From positions 1-64,000 of the forward strand of contig DAIDKP010000029.1 in the NCBI GenBank assembly GCA_027449965.1: DNA of 64,000 nt, given 5' to 3'. A program made the translations under genes and the position numbers. The notes beneath the pieces were generated by a model. The model was not told the origin of the DNA, did not search any database, and saw only the letters and a program-made list of their open reading frames with translations. This DNA comes from Acidobacteriaceae bacterium (GTDB taxonomy: Bacteria; Acidobacteriota; Terriglobia; Terriglobales; Acidobacteriaceae). Shown here piece by piece: positions 52,622 through 61,799 of this stretch; position 1 is the first letter of the stretch; each line of letters starts with the position of its first letter.

Positions 52622-54394
52622 ATGAAGATCAGGAAACAGGCAGCGAGAACAGCGATGCTGGCGACGAGTCTGATGCTCATTCCCATGGCAACGGGAATGG
52701 CGCAGGTGACGAAGAAGCATCATGTGGCAGCGAAGAAGGAAGCGCCGGCAAGCGCCGAGCAACTCCAGCAGTTGAAGGATGAGCTGGAGGGTGAGATCAA
52801 CGCGCTGAAGGGCGAGCTGGCGGATCGCGACGCAAAGCTGAAGGCGGCGCAGGATGCAGCTGAAGCGGCGCAGCAGGCTGCAGCCAAGGCTGAGGCTGCA
52901 GCAGGCGAACAGCAGCAGGCCGCAACCGAGAATGCCTCCACGGTGAATACGCTGAATGCGACGGTGTCGAGCCTGAAGGCAAGCCAGCAGCAGATGGCTA
53001 CGACCATGACCACCGAGCGGAAGACGCTGGAAAAGCAGATCGAGTATCCGGACGCGATTCATGTGAAGGGAATCACGATCTCTCCGACCGGATCATTCAT
53101 CGCGGCAGAAACGGATTATCGCAGCGCAGCGACAGGCGGCGGCTTGAATACGGCGTTTGGTGCCGTTCCGCTGGCCTACTCCGACGCGGCGCAGATGAGC
53201 GAGTTCAACGGCACGGGTCGTCAGTCGCGGCTGGCGTTGACGGCTACGGGAAAGATTCCGTCGATGACGATGACCGGCTACTACGAGATGGACTGGCTGG
53301 GCACGGGAATTACGAGCAACAACAACCAGAGCAACAGCTACGTGCTGCGGCAGCGGCAGTTGTGGGTGCGCGCAGCGCTGAACAATGGGTGGCGCATCAC
53401 GGGCGGGCAGATGTGGTCCCTGGCGACGGAGACGACACAGGGACTGACGAACGGGTCGGAGATTCTGCCGGCGACGATCGATCCTCAGTACGAGGCGGGC
53501 TTCGTGTGGACGCGGCAGTATGGTTTCCGTGTGACGAAGGACTTCGGACGGAAGTTCTTCCTGGGCGCTTCGGCGGAGGATCCGCAGATTCTGCTGGCGG
53601 GCAACGGACTGCCGACGAATTTGCTTGTGGGTTCGGCGGGCACTGCGGGCGGACTGTACAATCCGACGGCAAACTACTCGTTTAACGTAGCTCCGGATTT
53701 TGTGATCAAGGCTGCGCTGGAGCCGGGTTGGGGCCACTGGGAAGTGTTCGAGATCAACCGCTTCTATCGCGACCGGGTGTATCCCAATGCGGCGACGAAA
53801 TCCTCGACCGGCGCGTACAACGACTCGACGTATACGGCAGGCATCGGCGGCGGATTCCGCGTACCGTTTGCCAACCAGAAGGTTTCGCTGGGGTTGAAGG
53901 GACTGTGGGGCCAGGGAATGGGCCGGTATGGCTCGTCGACGATTGCCGACGTGACACTGCGTCCGGATGGACAGATCGCGCCGCTGCGCACGCTGTCGGC
54001 ACTGAGCACGCTGGAGTTTTTCCCGAACAGCCGCACGTATATTTACCTGAACTACGGCGGCGATTATGTGGGGCGGCGCTACTTTGGCAGCGAGGGCTAT
54101 GGCTCGCCGCTGACGAACATGACGGGCTGCAATACACAGCCTGTTCCGGGTGGACCCTTCAGCCCGGCGGCACCGGCGAACTGCGGCGGGAATACGAAGA
54201 ACATCAACGAGTTCACGGCCGGTTATTGGTATTACTTCTACAAAGGACCGATGGGCGGACTGCGGCAGGGAATTCAGTACAGCTACTTTGTGCGCGACCT
54301 GTGGTCGGGCATGGGTGGGCCTCTGAATCCGAATGGCGGAGCGCAGGGAACGGATAATACGCTGTTCACCTCGTTCCGTTACTACTTCCCATAA
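52622..54394 (+). CDS. Outer-membrane porin-like protein with N-terminal coiled coil
   Basis: An exported outer-membrane protein of 590 residues. It has a signal peptide (RTAMLATSLMLIPMATGMAQ), then a helical coiled coil of about 110 residues (EQLQQLKDELEGEINALKGE, later Ala/Gln-rich). The remaining 440 residues are alternating beta strands with aromatic girdles (GITISPTGSFIAAETDYRS, YVLRQRQLWVRAALNNGWRI, KVSLGLKGLWGQGMGRYG). It ends FTSFRYYFP, like a beta-barrel C-terminus. The coiled coil may bind the cell wall or trimerise the barrel, as in other porins with such stalks. Substrate unknown. AGAGAGG precedes the ATG, and a perfect terminator follows. Confidence 0.82.
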   Translation: MKIRKQAARTAMLATSLMLIPMATGMAQVTKKHHVAAKKEAPASAEQLQQLKDELEGEINALKGELADRDAKLKAAQDAAEAAQQAAAKAEAAAGEQQQAATENASTVNTLNATVSSLKASQQQMATTMTTERKTLEKQIEYPDAIHVKGITISPTGSFIAAETDYRSAATGGGLNTAFGAVPLAYSDAAQMSEFNGTGRQSRLALTATGKIPSMTMTGYYEMDWLGTGITSNNNQSNSYVLRQRQLWVRAALNNGWRITGGQMWSLATETTQGLTNGSEILPATIDPQYEAGFVWTRQYGFRVTKDFGRKFFLGASAEDPQILLAGNGLPTNLLVGSAGTAGGLYNPTANYSFNVAPDFVIKAALEPGWGHWEVFEINRFYRDRVYPNAATKSSTGAYNDSTYTAGIGGGFRVPFANQKVSLGLKGLWGQGMGRYGSSTIADVTLRPDGQIAPLRTLSALSTLEFFPNSRTYIYLNYGGDYVGRRYFGSEGYGSPLTNMTGCNTQPVPGGPFSPAAPANCGGNTKNINEFTAGYWYYFYKGPMGGLRQGIQYSYFVRDLWSGMGGPLNPNGGAQGTDNTLFTSFRYYFP

Positions 54395-54413
54395 ACCGGA
54401 AGTACAGGACGAA

Positions 54414-54457
54414 GATCAGAAGGGCGCTTTGCCGTATGCGAGCGCCCTTCTGATTTT
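54414..54457 (+). terminator. Rho-independent terminator after the porin
   Basis: ATCAGAAGGGCGCT (54414-54427) pairs perfectly over 14 bp with AGCGCCCTTCTGAT (54440-54453), loop of 12, followed by TTTTG. A strong intrinsic terminator 20 bp after the stop. Confidence 0.9.
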
Positions 54458-54525
54458 TGCCGGGAAACGCGGCGAGCATGGGTGAAACGGCGTTACAGGC
54501 GGGTATACACTGACTGAAAGCGCGA

Positions 54526-54611
54526 GCGGAAGTGGCGAAATTGGCAGACGCACCAGACTTAGGATCTGGCGCCCACAAGGCGTGGGGGTTCAAGTCCCCC
54601 CTTCCGCACCA
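54526..54611 (+). tRNA. tRNA-Leu (anticodon UAG)
   Basis: Class II tRNA. The acceptor GCGGAAG pairs with CTTCCGC, discriminator A, and CCA is encoded. The anticodon stem CCAGA/TCTGG holds the loop CTTAGGA, giving TAG. A long variable arm (CGCCCACAAGGCGT) and the T-loop GTTCAAGTC are present. The DUF3467 gene starts as little as 13 bp downstream. Confidence 0.96.
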
Positions 54612-54665
54612 AAGTTGGCTGGCGTGAGCGAAACCGCCCAGGCCGAGAGAGAGTTGAGCGAGACG

Positions 54666-54971
54666 ATGAACGGAGCCGGACAAACGCCGCGCGTGCAGAT
54701 TGTGAATGATGCGAATTATCGCGACACCTATGCCAACAGTGTGCAGATACGGGTGAGCGTGTGGGATTTTCACCTGGTTTTTGGACAAGCCAGCTCCGAG
54801 AATCCGGAGCAGGTGAGCATTCAGAATCAGCAGGGGATTTATCTGAGTCCGCAACAGGCAAAAGCGCTGTGGAACGTGCTGGGACAAAATCTGGCGCAGT
54901 ATGAGCAGGCTTTTGGGGAGCTGAATCTGGAGCCGCGCGTAGGAGATTTTCCTCAGGGCGCGGTGAACTAA
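54666..54971 (+). CDS. DUF3467 small protein
   Basis: A soluble protein of 101 residues with the DUF3467 pattern: YRDTYANSVQIRVSVWDFHLVFG, seen in part as TYANSVQIRVS, then LSPQQAKALWNVLGQNLAQYEQ. The family's function is unknown; members are small, single-domain and widespread. The ATG at 54666 is the conservative start; a GTG at 54624 would add 14 residues and place the gene 13 bp after tRNA-Leu. No promoter or terminator is seen between the tRNA and this gene, so they may share a transcript. The glycosyltransferase gene follows 8 bp after its stop. Confidence 0.82.
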   Translation: MNGAGQTPRVQIVNDANYRDTYANSVQIRVSVWDFHLVFGQASSENPEQVSIQNQQGIYLSPQQAKALWNVLGQNLAQYEQAFGELNLEPRVGDFPQGAVN

Positions 54972-54979
54972 CCCTGGCG

Positions 54980-56737
54980 ATGAAGGAACGACGACGGCTG
55001 CGAAGAATCGGCGGTGCAGCGATGCCAGGCCGCGAGCGAAGCTGGTTGCGTCGCATCGTGCTGCCGCATCACGAAGGTTCGATGCCTCTGTGGTGCGTCT
55101 TTCCGGTAATTTTTGCGGCGCTGTATGGGACGCACTGGGGCCTGCTGAACCTGCCGTACTTCTGGGATGAAGCCGGATATTACATTCCTGCGGCGTGGGA
55201 TTTTCTTCGCACGGGCAGCCTCATTCCGTTGACGACGATCTCGAATGCGCATCCGCCGCTGCCGTCGGTTTATCTGGCGCTGTGGTGGCGTCTGGGCGGA
55301 TTTACTCCTCAGGTGACGCGAGAGGCGATGTTGATGGTGGCCTCGTTTGGGCTGCTCGGCGTATGGCGACTGGCGATGCGGCTGAACGGATCGGCGAAGG
55401 TAGCGGCGTGGACCATGGTGCTGACGGCGCTGTATCCAGTGTGGTTTGTGCAAAGCACACTGGCCCATGCGGATCTGATGGCCGCAGCGGCAACAATCTG
55501 GGCGCTGACCTATGCGCTGCCGTCGGAGGAGGATGCGTCGAAGCCACGCATGGCTCTGACGGCTCCTACGGCGGCGGTCTGGTTCAGCGTGGCTGTGTTG
55601 GCCAAAGAGACAGCGCTGGCGACTCCGCTGGCGCTCGCTGCGTTTGAGGCCGCGGCGGCTCTGCGGACACGGGAGGGCGCAGTTCGCAGGGAACACTGGC
55701 AGCGCGCGGGTTGGAATGCGGTGTGCGTGGCGCCGCTGGCAGCATGGTATGGATATCACTTTGCGAAGACGGGGTTTGTCTTTGGAAATCCGGAGTTTCT
55801 GCGCTATAACGCGACGGCGACGCTGACGCCCGTGCGGTTTCTGGCGGCGCTGGGACACCGTGTACTGCATCTGACAGCGCACATGAACCTGTTTGTGCCG
55901 GTGTTGCTGATGGCGGCGGCGATGATGCTGGATCCTGTTCGGGAGTCCGTTCGGGAGCCTGGGCATGATGGCTACGACAGTCTGCATTCTGGCATGGACC
56001 TCCGAGCACAGTGGCGAATCTATGCGGTGCTGGCGGCGAATGCAGTGGCGTTTTCCCTGCTTGGCGGGGCGCTGCTGACGCGGTATCTACTGGCGATGTA
56101 TCCGCTGGTGCTGCTGGTGGCAGTTTCGACGTTTCATCGGCGGACGAAGTGGTGGCAGGCCATGGCGGCCCTGAGCGCGGTGGCGTTTGTGTTGGGGATT
56201 TTTGTCGATCCACCGTATGGGTTTGCGCCGGAAGACAACCTGAGTTATGCGCGGATGGTTCGCGTGCAGCAGGCAGCAGCGCAGGAGCTGCAGGCGAAGT
56301 ATCCGGGAGCCGTGGTGCTGACGGCGTGGCCAGCGACCGATGAGCTGACGCGTCCGGAGCTGGGCTATGTGCAGAAGCCGTTTGCGGTGGATCGAGTGGA
56401 GGATTTTTCGCTGGCGCAGATGGATCGCGCGGCGGAGGACCCAGGTGGCTATTCTGTGGCGTTGGTTTTTTCCACGAAGCTGGAGCCGCATGGACTGCCG
56501 TTTGGATTGGACAGCGTGGTGGATTCAGCAGGGATGGAAGAGCGGTACTTCGGTCTGCATCACGATCTGTCTGCGGCGGTGGTGGCGGAGCGACTGCATG
56601 GGACGGTGGTGTGGGCGCGACGGGATGGGTTGGAATGGGCGGCGATTGTTCACTTTGACCGTGCAGTGGATGCACGTGTGGACGAGCCGGAAGGCAAGGG
56701 CCGAAGCGCAGAGCGACAAACGGGCAGCGGCCTATAA
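54980..56737 (+). CDS. GT39/ArnT-like membrane glycosyltransferase
   Basis: Polytopic enzyme of 585 residues that probably transfers a sugar from a polyprenyl-phosphate donor. About 10 hydrophobic segments occur. The first loop holds the acidic motif PYFWDEAGYYIPAAWDF, characteristic of PMT/ArnT-type GT-C enzymes. SNAHPPLPSVYLALWW and VQSTLAHADLMAAAATIWAL follow, as in that fold. The C-terminal about 190 residues are soluble, with ADNLSYARM-like features (EDNLSYARMVRV) and an alpha/beta look. Acceptor unknown. The ATG at 54980 lies 8 bp after DUF3467; the TPR gene starts 10 bp after its stop. Confidence 0.82.
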   Translation: MKERRRLRRIGGAAMPGRERSWLRRIVLPHHEGSMPLWCVFPVIFAALYGTHWGLLNLPYFWDEAGYYIPAAWDFLRTGSLIPLTTISNAHPPLPSVYLALWWRLGGFTPQVTREAMLMVASFGLLGVWRLAMRLNGSAKVAAWTMVLTALYPVWFVQSTLAHADLMAAAATIWALTYALPSEEDASKPRMALTAPTAAVWFSVAVLAKETALATPLALAAFEAAAALRTREGAVRREHWQRAGWNAVCVAPLAAWYGYHFAKTGFVFGNPEFLRYNATATLTPVRFLAALGHRVLHLTAHMNLFVPVLLMAAAMMLDPVRESVREPGHDGYDSLHSGMDLRAQWRIYAVLAANAVAFSLLGGALLTRYLLAMYPLVLLVAVSTFHRRTKWWQAMAALSAVAFVLGIFVDPPYGFAPEDNLSYARMVRVQQAAAQELQAKYPGAVVLTAWPATDELTRPELGYVQKPFAVDRVEDFSLAQMDRAAEDPGGYSVALVFSTKLEPHGLPFGLDSVVDSAGMEERYFGLHHDLSAAVVAERLHGTVVWARRDGLEWAAIVHFDRAVDARVDEPEGKGRSAERQTGSGL

Positions 56738-56747
56738 TCAGGAAGAC

Positions 56748-58589
56748 GTGAAGGATCGAAACAGCATTAGCAGAATGGCGAGCGCGCTGGGGTGGACAGG
56801 TTCGCTGGCCTTAATAGCGATCTCCATGATGCCGCTGCTCATGACGGCGCTGGCGGGTCGTGTAGCCTATGCGCAGACCGGCAGCGCGACGGCAGGAGCT
56901 GCGTCGATGCCGTCGATGCGGCCGATTGTATTGGTGCTGCCGTTTGATAACCAGACAGATCCGGCGCGAACGATGCAGGTGAGCAAGCCGGCGGAAAGAA
57001 ATGAAGCAGACGGGGTGGAATCCCATGCCGGCGGACCTACCGTAAGCGAAGCCAGTGAGATGGTGAATCTGGACTGGATTCGCGAGGCAGCGGCAGAGAT
57101 TCTGAATCGGCGACTGACGTCTGTGGGATATCTGGCGCTGACGCGGGAAGATCGGCAATATGCTCTGGATCATCTGGGGTTGCCGGAGAATCTGCAACCG
57201 AGCCGCGCGACAGCATTGCGCGTGGCCGAGACGCTGGATGCCGGCTACGTGGTGATCGGGAGCTTTGCGGCAGAGGGAACACGACTGCATCTGACGGCGC
57301 GGGTGATCGACGGGACCAGGCTGCGGATGAGCCGCGAGTTGGTGGAGGATGGCGAGATCGCGCAACTGTTGCCACTGCTGGATGGGCTGGCGTGGCAGGT
57401 GGCGCGAGAACTGAATCCGGATCTGGATGTGAGCCGGGAGACGTTTGTGGCGGCCAGCCGTGGCGTGCGTCTGGATGCGTTTGAGCAGTATGTGCGCGGG
57501 GTGACGGAGCGCGATCCGGCGGAGCGGGAACGGCATTTGAAGCGCGCGGTGGCGCTGAGTCCGGAACTGACGGAGGCGTGGACGGCGCTGGGACGCGAGG
57601 AGTTTGAGCAGCAGGAGTATGAGGACGCGGCCAGGTCGTTCGAGCACGTTCCGGCAGGGCATCCGGCGGCACTGGAATCGGATTTCTATCGCGGGCTGGC
57701 GCTGATCTACTCAGGCGGATATGAGCAGGCGCAGACAGCGTTTGCGGCGATTGCCCGCGTACTGCCACTGCCGGAGGTGGTGAACAACGAAGCCGTGGCG
57801 CTGAGTCGGCGTGGGATGGATGGGACGGCGTTATATCGTCAGGCATCCGGCAGCGATCCAAAAGATGAGGATTATCACTTCAACCTGGCGGTGAGCCTGC
57901 ATCATGCCGGGGACGTGGCCGCAGCCCGGCGTGAACTGGAGCAGGCGCTGAAGCTGAGCGCGAGCGATACCGAGGCAAGGTCGTTGCTGGCGAAATGGGG
58001 CGATGCAAAAGCGGAACCGGTGCCGGCTTCGCAGCCAGTGGCCGGGACAAGTCCTGTTCCGGCAGCGAGTTCGACGACGAGTCCGGTGGATGCAATCGAC
58101 GGAACCGAAGCGCTGGAACGCATCAAGCGGCAGTATGATGGAGCTGCGTTTCGACAGGCAGCGATGATGCTGGAGTCGGTGGAGCAGGCGCGGATTGCGG
58201 CATTGCCCGCTTCGCAGCAGGCGCTGAAGCTGAGCCGGGATGCGCAGACAAAGCTGAATGAAGGATTGCTGCTGGAGGCCGAGCGCGAATATCGCCAGGC
58301 GTTGGCGGCCGATCCTCATTGCGCAGAAGCACATGCGGGTCTAGCTGAGGTGATGGAGCGTGCCGGCGAAGTGAAGGGCGCCCGCAGTGAGGCGCAGGCG
58401 TCTTTGAGTGAGGGGCCGAATGTAGACGCTGAGCTGGTGTTGGCGCGGCTGGATCTGGCGGCAGGCAATGCTTCAGCGGCTCTGGCAGATGTGGATGCGG
58501 CGCAGCGATTGGATGGGAAAAATCGCGCGGTGCATGATCTGCGCCGATTGATTGAGCGCAGGATGAAGTCAGGGGATGCAACGCAATGA
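56748..58589 (+). CDS. Exported CsgG/TolB-like plus TPR-repeat protein
   Basis: An exported protein of 613 residues. After a signal or anchor segment (WTGSLALIAISMMPLLMTAL) comes a domain of about 180 residues resembling FlgO/CsgG/TolB-N (RPIVLVLPFDNQTDPAR, then AETLDAGYVVIGSFAAEGTRLHLTARV, in part). Tetratricopeptide repeats follow in two blocks (about 240-410 and 460-610) separated by an Ala/Pro/Ser linker. GTG at 56748 was chosen (AGGAAG just upstream); the open frame extends to 56367 inside the glycosyltransferase gene. It may scaffold an envelope complex. Its stop overlaps the longer possible NfeD start, so coupling is likely. Confidence 0.8.
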   Translation: MKDRNSISRMASALGWTGSLALIAISMMPLLMTALAGRVAYAQTGSATAGAASMPSMRPIVLVLPFDNQTDPARTMQVSKPAERNEADGVESHAGGPTVSEASEMVNLDWIREAAAEILNRRLTSVGYLALTREDRQYALDHLGLPENLQPSRATALRVAETLDAGYVVIGSFAAEGTRLHLTARVIDGTRLRMSRELVEDGEIAQLLPLLDGLAWQVARELNPDLDVSRETFVAASRGVRLDAFEQYVRGVTERDPAERERHLKRAVALSPELTEAWTALGREEFEQQEYEDAARSFEHVPAGHPAALESDFYRGLALIYSGGYEQAQTAFAAIARVLPLPEVVNNEAVALSRRGMDGTALYRQASGSDPKDEDYHFNLAVSLHHAGDVAAARRELEQALKLSASDTEARSLLAKWGDAKAEPVPASQPVAGTSPVPAASSTTSPVDAIDGTEALERIKRQYDGAAFRQAAMMLESVEQARIAALPASQQALKLSRDAQTKLNEGLLLEAEREYRQALAADPHCAEAHAGLAEVMERAGEVKGARSEAQASLSEGPNVDAELVLARLDLAAGNASAALADVDAAQRLDGKNRAVHDLRRLIERRMKSGDATQ

Positions 58590-58599
58590 GGTTACGGCA

Positions 58600-59949
58600 A
58601 TGACGGGACGACAGGCAGAAAGACGAAGAGGGAAAAAGCCGCAGCGGATTGCGGCTTTTTTGCTGTGTGCGGCCGGACTGGCACTGCCGGGGCTGACGCT
58701 GGCAGCGCAGAGCGCGCAACCGCTGGTGGAGCGCGTCGTGATCGACGATACGGTGCAGCCGGTGAGCGCGGCGCGACTGGAGCGAGGCGTGGCGCGAGCC
58801 AATGCGGATGGCGCGGCGCTGGTGGTGATTGAGCTGAACACGCCGGGCGGGCTGCTGGATTCAACGCGCGAGATGGTGGGCGCCATGCTGCGCTCGCGGA
58901 TTCCGGTGGCGGTGTACATTGCGCCGGAGGGAGCGCGCGGCGGGTCTGCGGGATTTTTTCTGCTGGAGGCGGCGGATGTAGCGGCGATGGCTCCGGGAAC
59001 GAATGCGGGCGCTTCGCATCCGGTGCTGGAGGGTGGCGAGCCGGACGCGACGATGAAGCAGAAGATGGAAAATGATGCGGCGGCGTTTCTGCGCTCGTAT
59101 GTGGCGAAGCGAGGACGGAATGTGGAGGCTGCCGAGCTGGCGGTGCGCGACTCGAAGGCGTATAGCGCGCAGGAGGCGCTGGATGCGCACCTGATCGACT
59201 TGATTGCCGAGAATGACGCGGCGCTGGTGAAGGCGTTGGATGGACGAACAATCACGCGGATGGACGGGAGCCAGCAGCGGCTGATGCTGGCTGGAGCGCG
59301 GATCAAGACGCTGGAGCCGACGGTCCGGGAGCGCGTGCTGGGTGCGCTGGAGAATCCGAATCTGGCACTGCTGCTGCTGGCAATGGGCGTGCTGCTGATC
59401 TATCTGGAGTTTCACATTCCGGGGACGATTGTCCCGGGCGCGACGGGCACGGTGATGGTGCTGGCGGCGCTGTTTGCGTTGAATATGCTGCCGGTGCGGC
59501 ATACAGCGCTGCTGTTGCTGGTGGCCGGGGTGGTGTTGCTGGCGCTGGAGCTGAAGTTTACCAGTCACGGGTTGCTGGCTCTGGGGGGAATTGTGAGCCT
59601 GACGGTGGGGCTGCTGACGCTGGTGGACGCGCCGGTTCCGGAGCTGCGGGTGAATCCCGGTGTGGCCATTGGAGTGGGTGTGGGACTGGGTGGGATTACG
59701 GTGTTTCTGCTGCGGCTGGCCATGCGGGCGAAACGGCGGAAAGCGCTGATTGGCGTGGCGGCGCTGGTGGGCGCGACGGGTGTGACGATGGAGGCAATCC
59801 GGAGCGAGGTGGACGCTGATGGACGCTGTGGCCGCGTGATGGTGGAGGGAGAAATCTGGGAGGCGACGGCGAGTGAGCCGTTGCTGGCGGAGACGGCGGT
59901 GAGGGTGACGGGTACGGACGGGGATCGGCTGCGCGTGAGCCGTGCCTGA
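58600..59949 (+). CDS. NfeD-type membrane serine protease (ClpP-like plus NfeD)
   Basis: 449 residues: signal peptide, then a ClpP/SppA-like domain ([42 protein letters not shown] with the presumed catalytic Ser). Four or five membrane helices follow ([19 protein letters not shown] and others) and a C-terminal OB-fold NfeD domain ([21 protein letters not shown]). This is the long, 1510-N-like class that cleaves stomatin in characterised archaeal examples. The ATG at 58600 has GAGG upstream; 58576 is an alternative overlapping the TPR gene. The stomatin gene follows at 123 bp, the usual NfeD-stomatin pair. Confidence 0.9.
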   Translation: MTGRQAERRRGKKPQRIAAFLLCAAGLALPGLTLAAQSAQPLVERVVIDDTVQPVSAARLERGVARANADGAALVVIELNTPGGLLDSTREMVGAMLRSRIPVAVYIAPEGARGGSAGFFLLEAADVAAMAPGTNAGASHPVLEGGEPDATMKQKMENDAAAFLRSYVAKRGRNVEAAELAVRDSKAYSAQEALDAHLIDLIAENDAALVKALDGRTITRMDGSQQRLMLAGARIKTLEPTVRERVLGALENPNLALLLLAMGVLLIYLEFHIPGTIVPGATGTVMVLAALFALNMLPVRHTALLLLVAGVVLLALELKFTSHGLLALGGIVSLTVGLLTLVDAPVPELRVNPGVAIGVGVGLGGITVFLLRLAMRAKRRKALIGVAALVGATGVTMEAIRSEVDADGRCGRVMVEGEIWEATASEPLLAETAVRVTGTDGDRLRVSRA

Positions 59950-60071
59950 ACTTTCAAGCCGGAGATGCGGAGCGTGAGAAGTCGGTGCCAGAGACACCGG
60001 GCGTGGGAGCGGCGCACAGGCTAAGAGTAGAATCCGAGATGCGCAGCGCAGAAGTCTGCGAAGAAAGAGGA

Positions 60072-60893
60072 ATGGCGATGACGACGGGGATACCGATGCT
60101 GGTGGTAGTGGTTCTGGTGGTGCTGTATCTGTTCAATTCGATCAAGATTTTGCGCGAGTATGAGCGGGCGGTGATCTTCCGCCTGGGGCGCGCGCTGGGC
60201 GAACCCAAGGGGCCGGGTATCTTTCTGGTGTTTCGTCCGCTCGACCAGATGGTACGGGTGACGATGCGGCAGGAGGTGATGGAGGTTCCGCCGCAGGATG
60301 TGATTACGCGCGACAATGTGACGATCAAGGTGAATGCGGTGGTGACGCTGCGTGTGATTGAGCCGATTGGCGCGGTGGTGAAAGTGGCCAACTATGCGTA
60401 CCAGACGTCACAGTTTGCGCAGACGACGCTGCGGTCGGTGCTGGGCGAGGTGGAGCTGGATGAGCTGCTGAGCCACAGGGACAAGCTGAACCTGCGGATT
60501 CAGGAGATTATGGACAAGCGGACCGAGCCATTCGGCGTCAAGGTGCAAAGCGTGGAAGTGAAGCAGGTGGACCTGCCCGAACAGATGTTGCGCGCCATGG
60601 CCCGGCAGGCTGAGGCGGAGCGCGAGAAGCGGTCCAAGATCATCCATGCCGAAGGCGAGTTCGTGGCTGCGCAGAAACTGGTGGAAGCGGCGCACCTGTT
60701 GGCGACCGAGCCGTTGACGATGCAGTTGCGCTATCTGCAGACGCTGTCCGAGATTGGGGTGGAAAAGAATACGACGATCGTCTTTCCGCTTCCGATGGAT
60801 GTGCTGTCAATGCTGCGGGATGTTGCGACGAAAGGAACGCCGCAGGGCATGGTGAGCGGCAAAGCATCGGCGGCAGAGGGGAATCCGTCGTAG
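60072..60893 (+). CDS. Stomatin/prohibitin (SPFH) family protein, YbbK/QmcA-like
   Basis: Membrane-anchored SPFH scaffold protein of 273 residues. One N-terminal helix ([19 protein letters not shown]) leads into [21 protein letters not shown], the classic stomatin start. Then come [19 protein letters not shown] and [20 protein letters not shown], followed by the coiled-coil [20 protein letters not shown]. The hydrophobic C-terminal segment ([15 protein letters not shown]) is what NfeD partners cleave in archaeal systems. The ATG at 60072 has GAAAGAGGA directly upstream; the frame reaches 59985. It probably organises membrane microdomains with the adjacent NfeD protein. Confidence 0.95.
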   Translation: MAMTTGIPMLVVVVLVVLYLFNSIKILREYERAVIFRLGRALGEPKGPGIFLVFRPLDQMVRVTMRQEVMEVPPQDVITRDNVTIKVNAVVTLRVIEPIGAVVKVANYAYQTSQFAQTTLRSVLGEVELDELLSHRDKLNLRIQEIMDKRTEPFGVKVQSVEVKQVDLPEQMLRAMARQAEAEREKRSKIIHAEGEFVAAQKLVEAAHLLATEPLTMQLRYLQTLSEIGVEKNTTIVFPLPMDVLSMLRDVATKGTPQGMVSGKASAAEGNPS

Positions 60894-60938
60894 ACTGAGG
60901 CTGATGGGGCCGTAGGGAACGACCCGCAGGAGCCGGTT

Positions 60939-61724
60939 TTGCGCAGTTCTGCATTTGACGACGAAGAAGAGGAACCCAGTGCGCCGGATCGCGAGCTGAC
61001 GCTGAGCACTGGAACGCTGCTGGGATTGTTTTTTGCGCTGGTGCTGGTGTGTGGGCTGTGTTTTGGCGTGGGATATACGCTGGGGTCACACAGCGGCGGC
61101 TCGGCGAGTGCACGAAGCAGCGAGAAGGCGCCAGATCCGACGCTGTTGAGCAAAAGCGCAGCAAAACCTTCGCCGGAGGCCGATCCTGCTCCGACGGCTG
61201 CTGCTGGTTTGGAAGCGCAGGCGGCCAGTAATCGGAATGGAGTTCCAGCAGCATCGACGCCAGCGGCTCCGATGGCGGATAACCTGACCGCGGCGACTGA
61301 GGCGCCCGCACCGACAGCGACGACCGGTCCTGCGGCTATGCAGCAGGCAGTGAGCCTGACGGCGGGTGCGGCCGGCGCTGGAGCGCAAGGGATGCGTGTG
61401 CATCCGGCGCTGGAGCAGTCGGCGACACAGCCTGCGCCTGCCGTAGCGGCAAAAGCGGTGGAAGCCGCGCTGCCTGCTGTGAATCCTGCTGCTCGTTCAG
61501 CCGAAGCGGCGGAGATCATGGTGCAGGTGGCGGCGGTGAGCGATCCGGTCGATGCACAGGTGCTTCTGGATGCATTGAGAAAGCGTGGCTTTGCCGTGAA
61601 GCTGACCCGCGGAACGACGGACAGCCTGACGCATGTGCAGGTGGGGCCGTTTGCCAGCCGCGTGGATGCCTTGGCGACGCGCCAAAGATTGCTGCACGAT
61701 GGCTACAACGCGATTGTGAAGTGA
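60939..61724 (+). CDS. SPOR-domain membrane protein
   Basis: 261 residues. A short acidic cytoplasmic N-terminus (SSAFDDEEEEPSAPD) is followed by one membrane helix (LLGLFFALVLVCGLCFGVGY). A long Ala/Pro/Thr-rich periplasmic linker of about 125 residues leads to a C-terminal SPOR domain (IMVQVAAVSDPVDAQVLLDA, then THVQVGPFASRVDALATRQRL). SPOR domains bind denuded septal peptidoglycan, so a cell-division role is likely (FtsN/DedD-like layout). The TTG at 60939 has AGGAG 7 bases upstream. It follows stomatin by 45 bp and is convergent with plsC. Confidence 0.87.
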   Translation: MRSSAFDDEEEEPSAPDRELTLSTGTLLGLFFALVLVCGLCFGVGYTLGSHSGGSASARSSEKAPDPTLLSKSAAKPSPEADPAPTAAAGLEAQAASNRNGVPAASTPAAPMADNLTAATEAPAPTATTGPAAMQQAVSLTAGAAGAGAQGMRVHPALEQSATQPAPAVAAKAVEAALPAVNPAARSAEAAEIMVQVAAVSDPVDAQVLLDALRKRGFAVKLTRGTTDSLTHVQVGPFASRVDALATRQRLLHDGYNAIVK

Positions 61725-61799
61725 GTGCTGAGTCGGAGCGAAAGCGATCCGGTGCGCAGTTCGGGTTTGAAATGAACCGCAGCGATTCTGCTTTGGCAA

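Noticed and set aside
58861..59997. Minus-strand frame of 378 codons over NfeD
   Set aside because: Gln/His/Arg-rich antisense shadow; the plus strand encodes a clear ClpP-like/NfeD protein.
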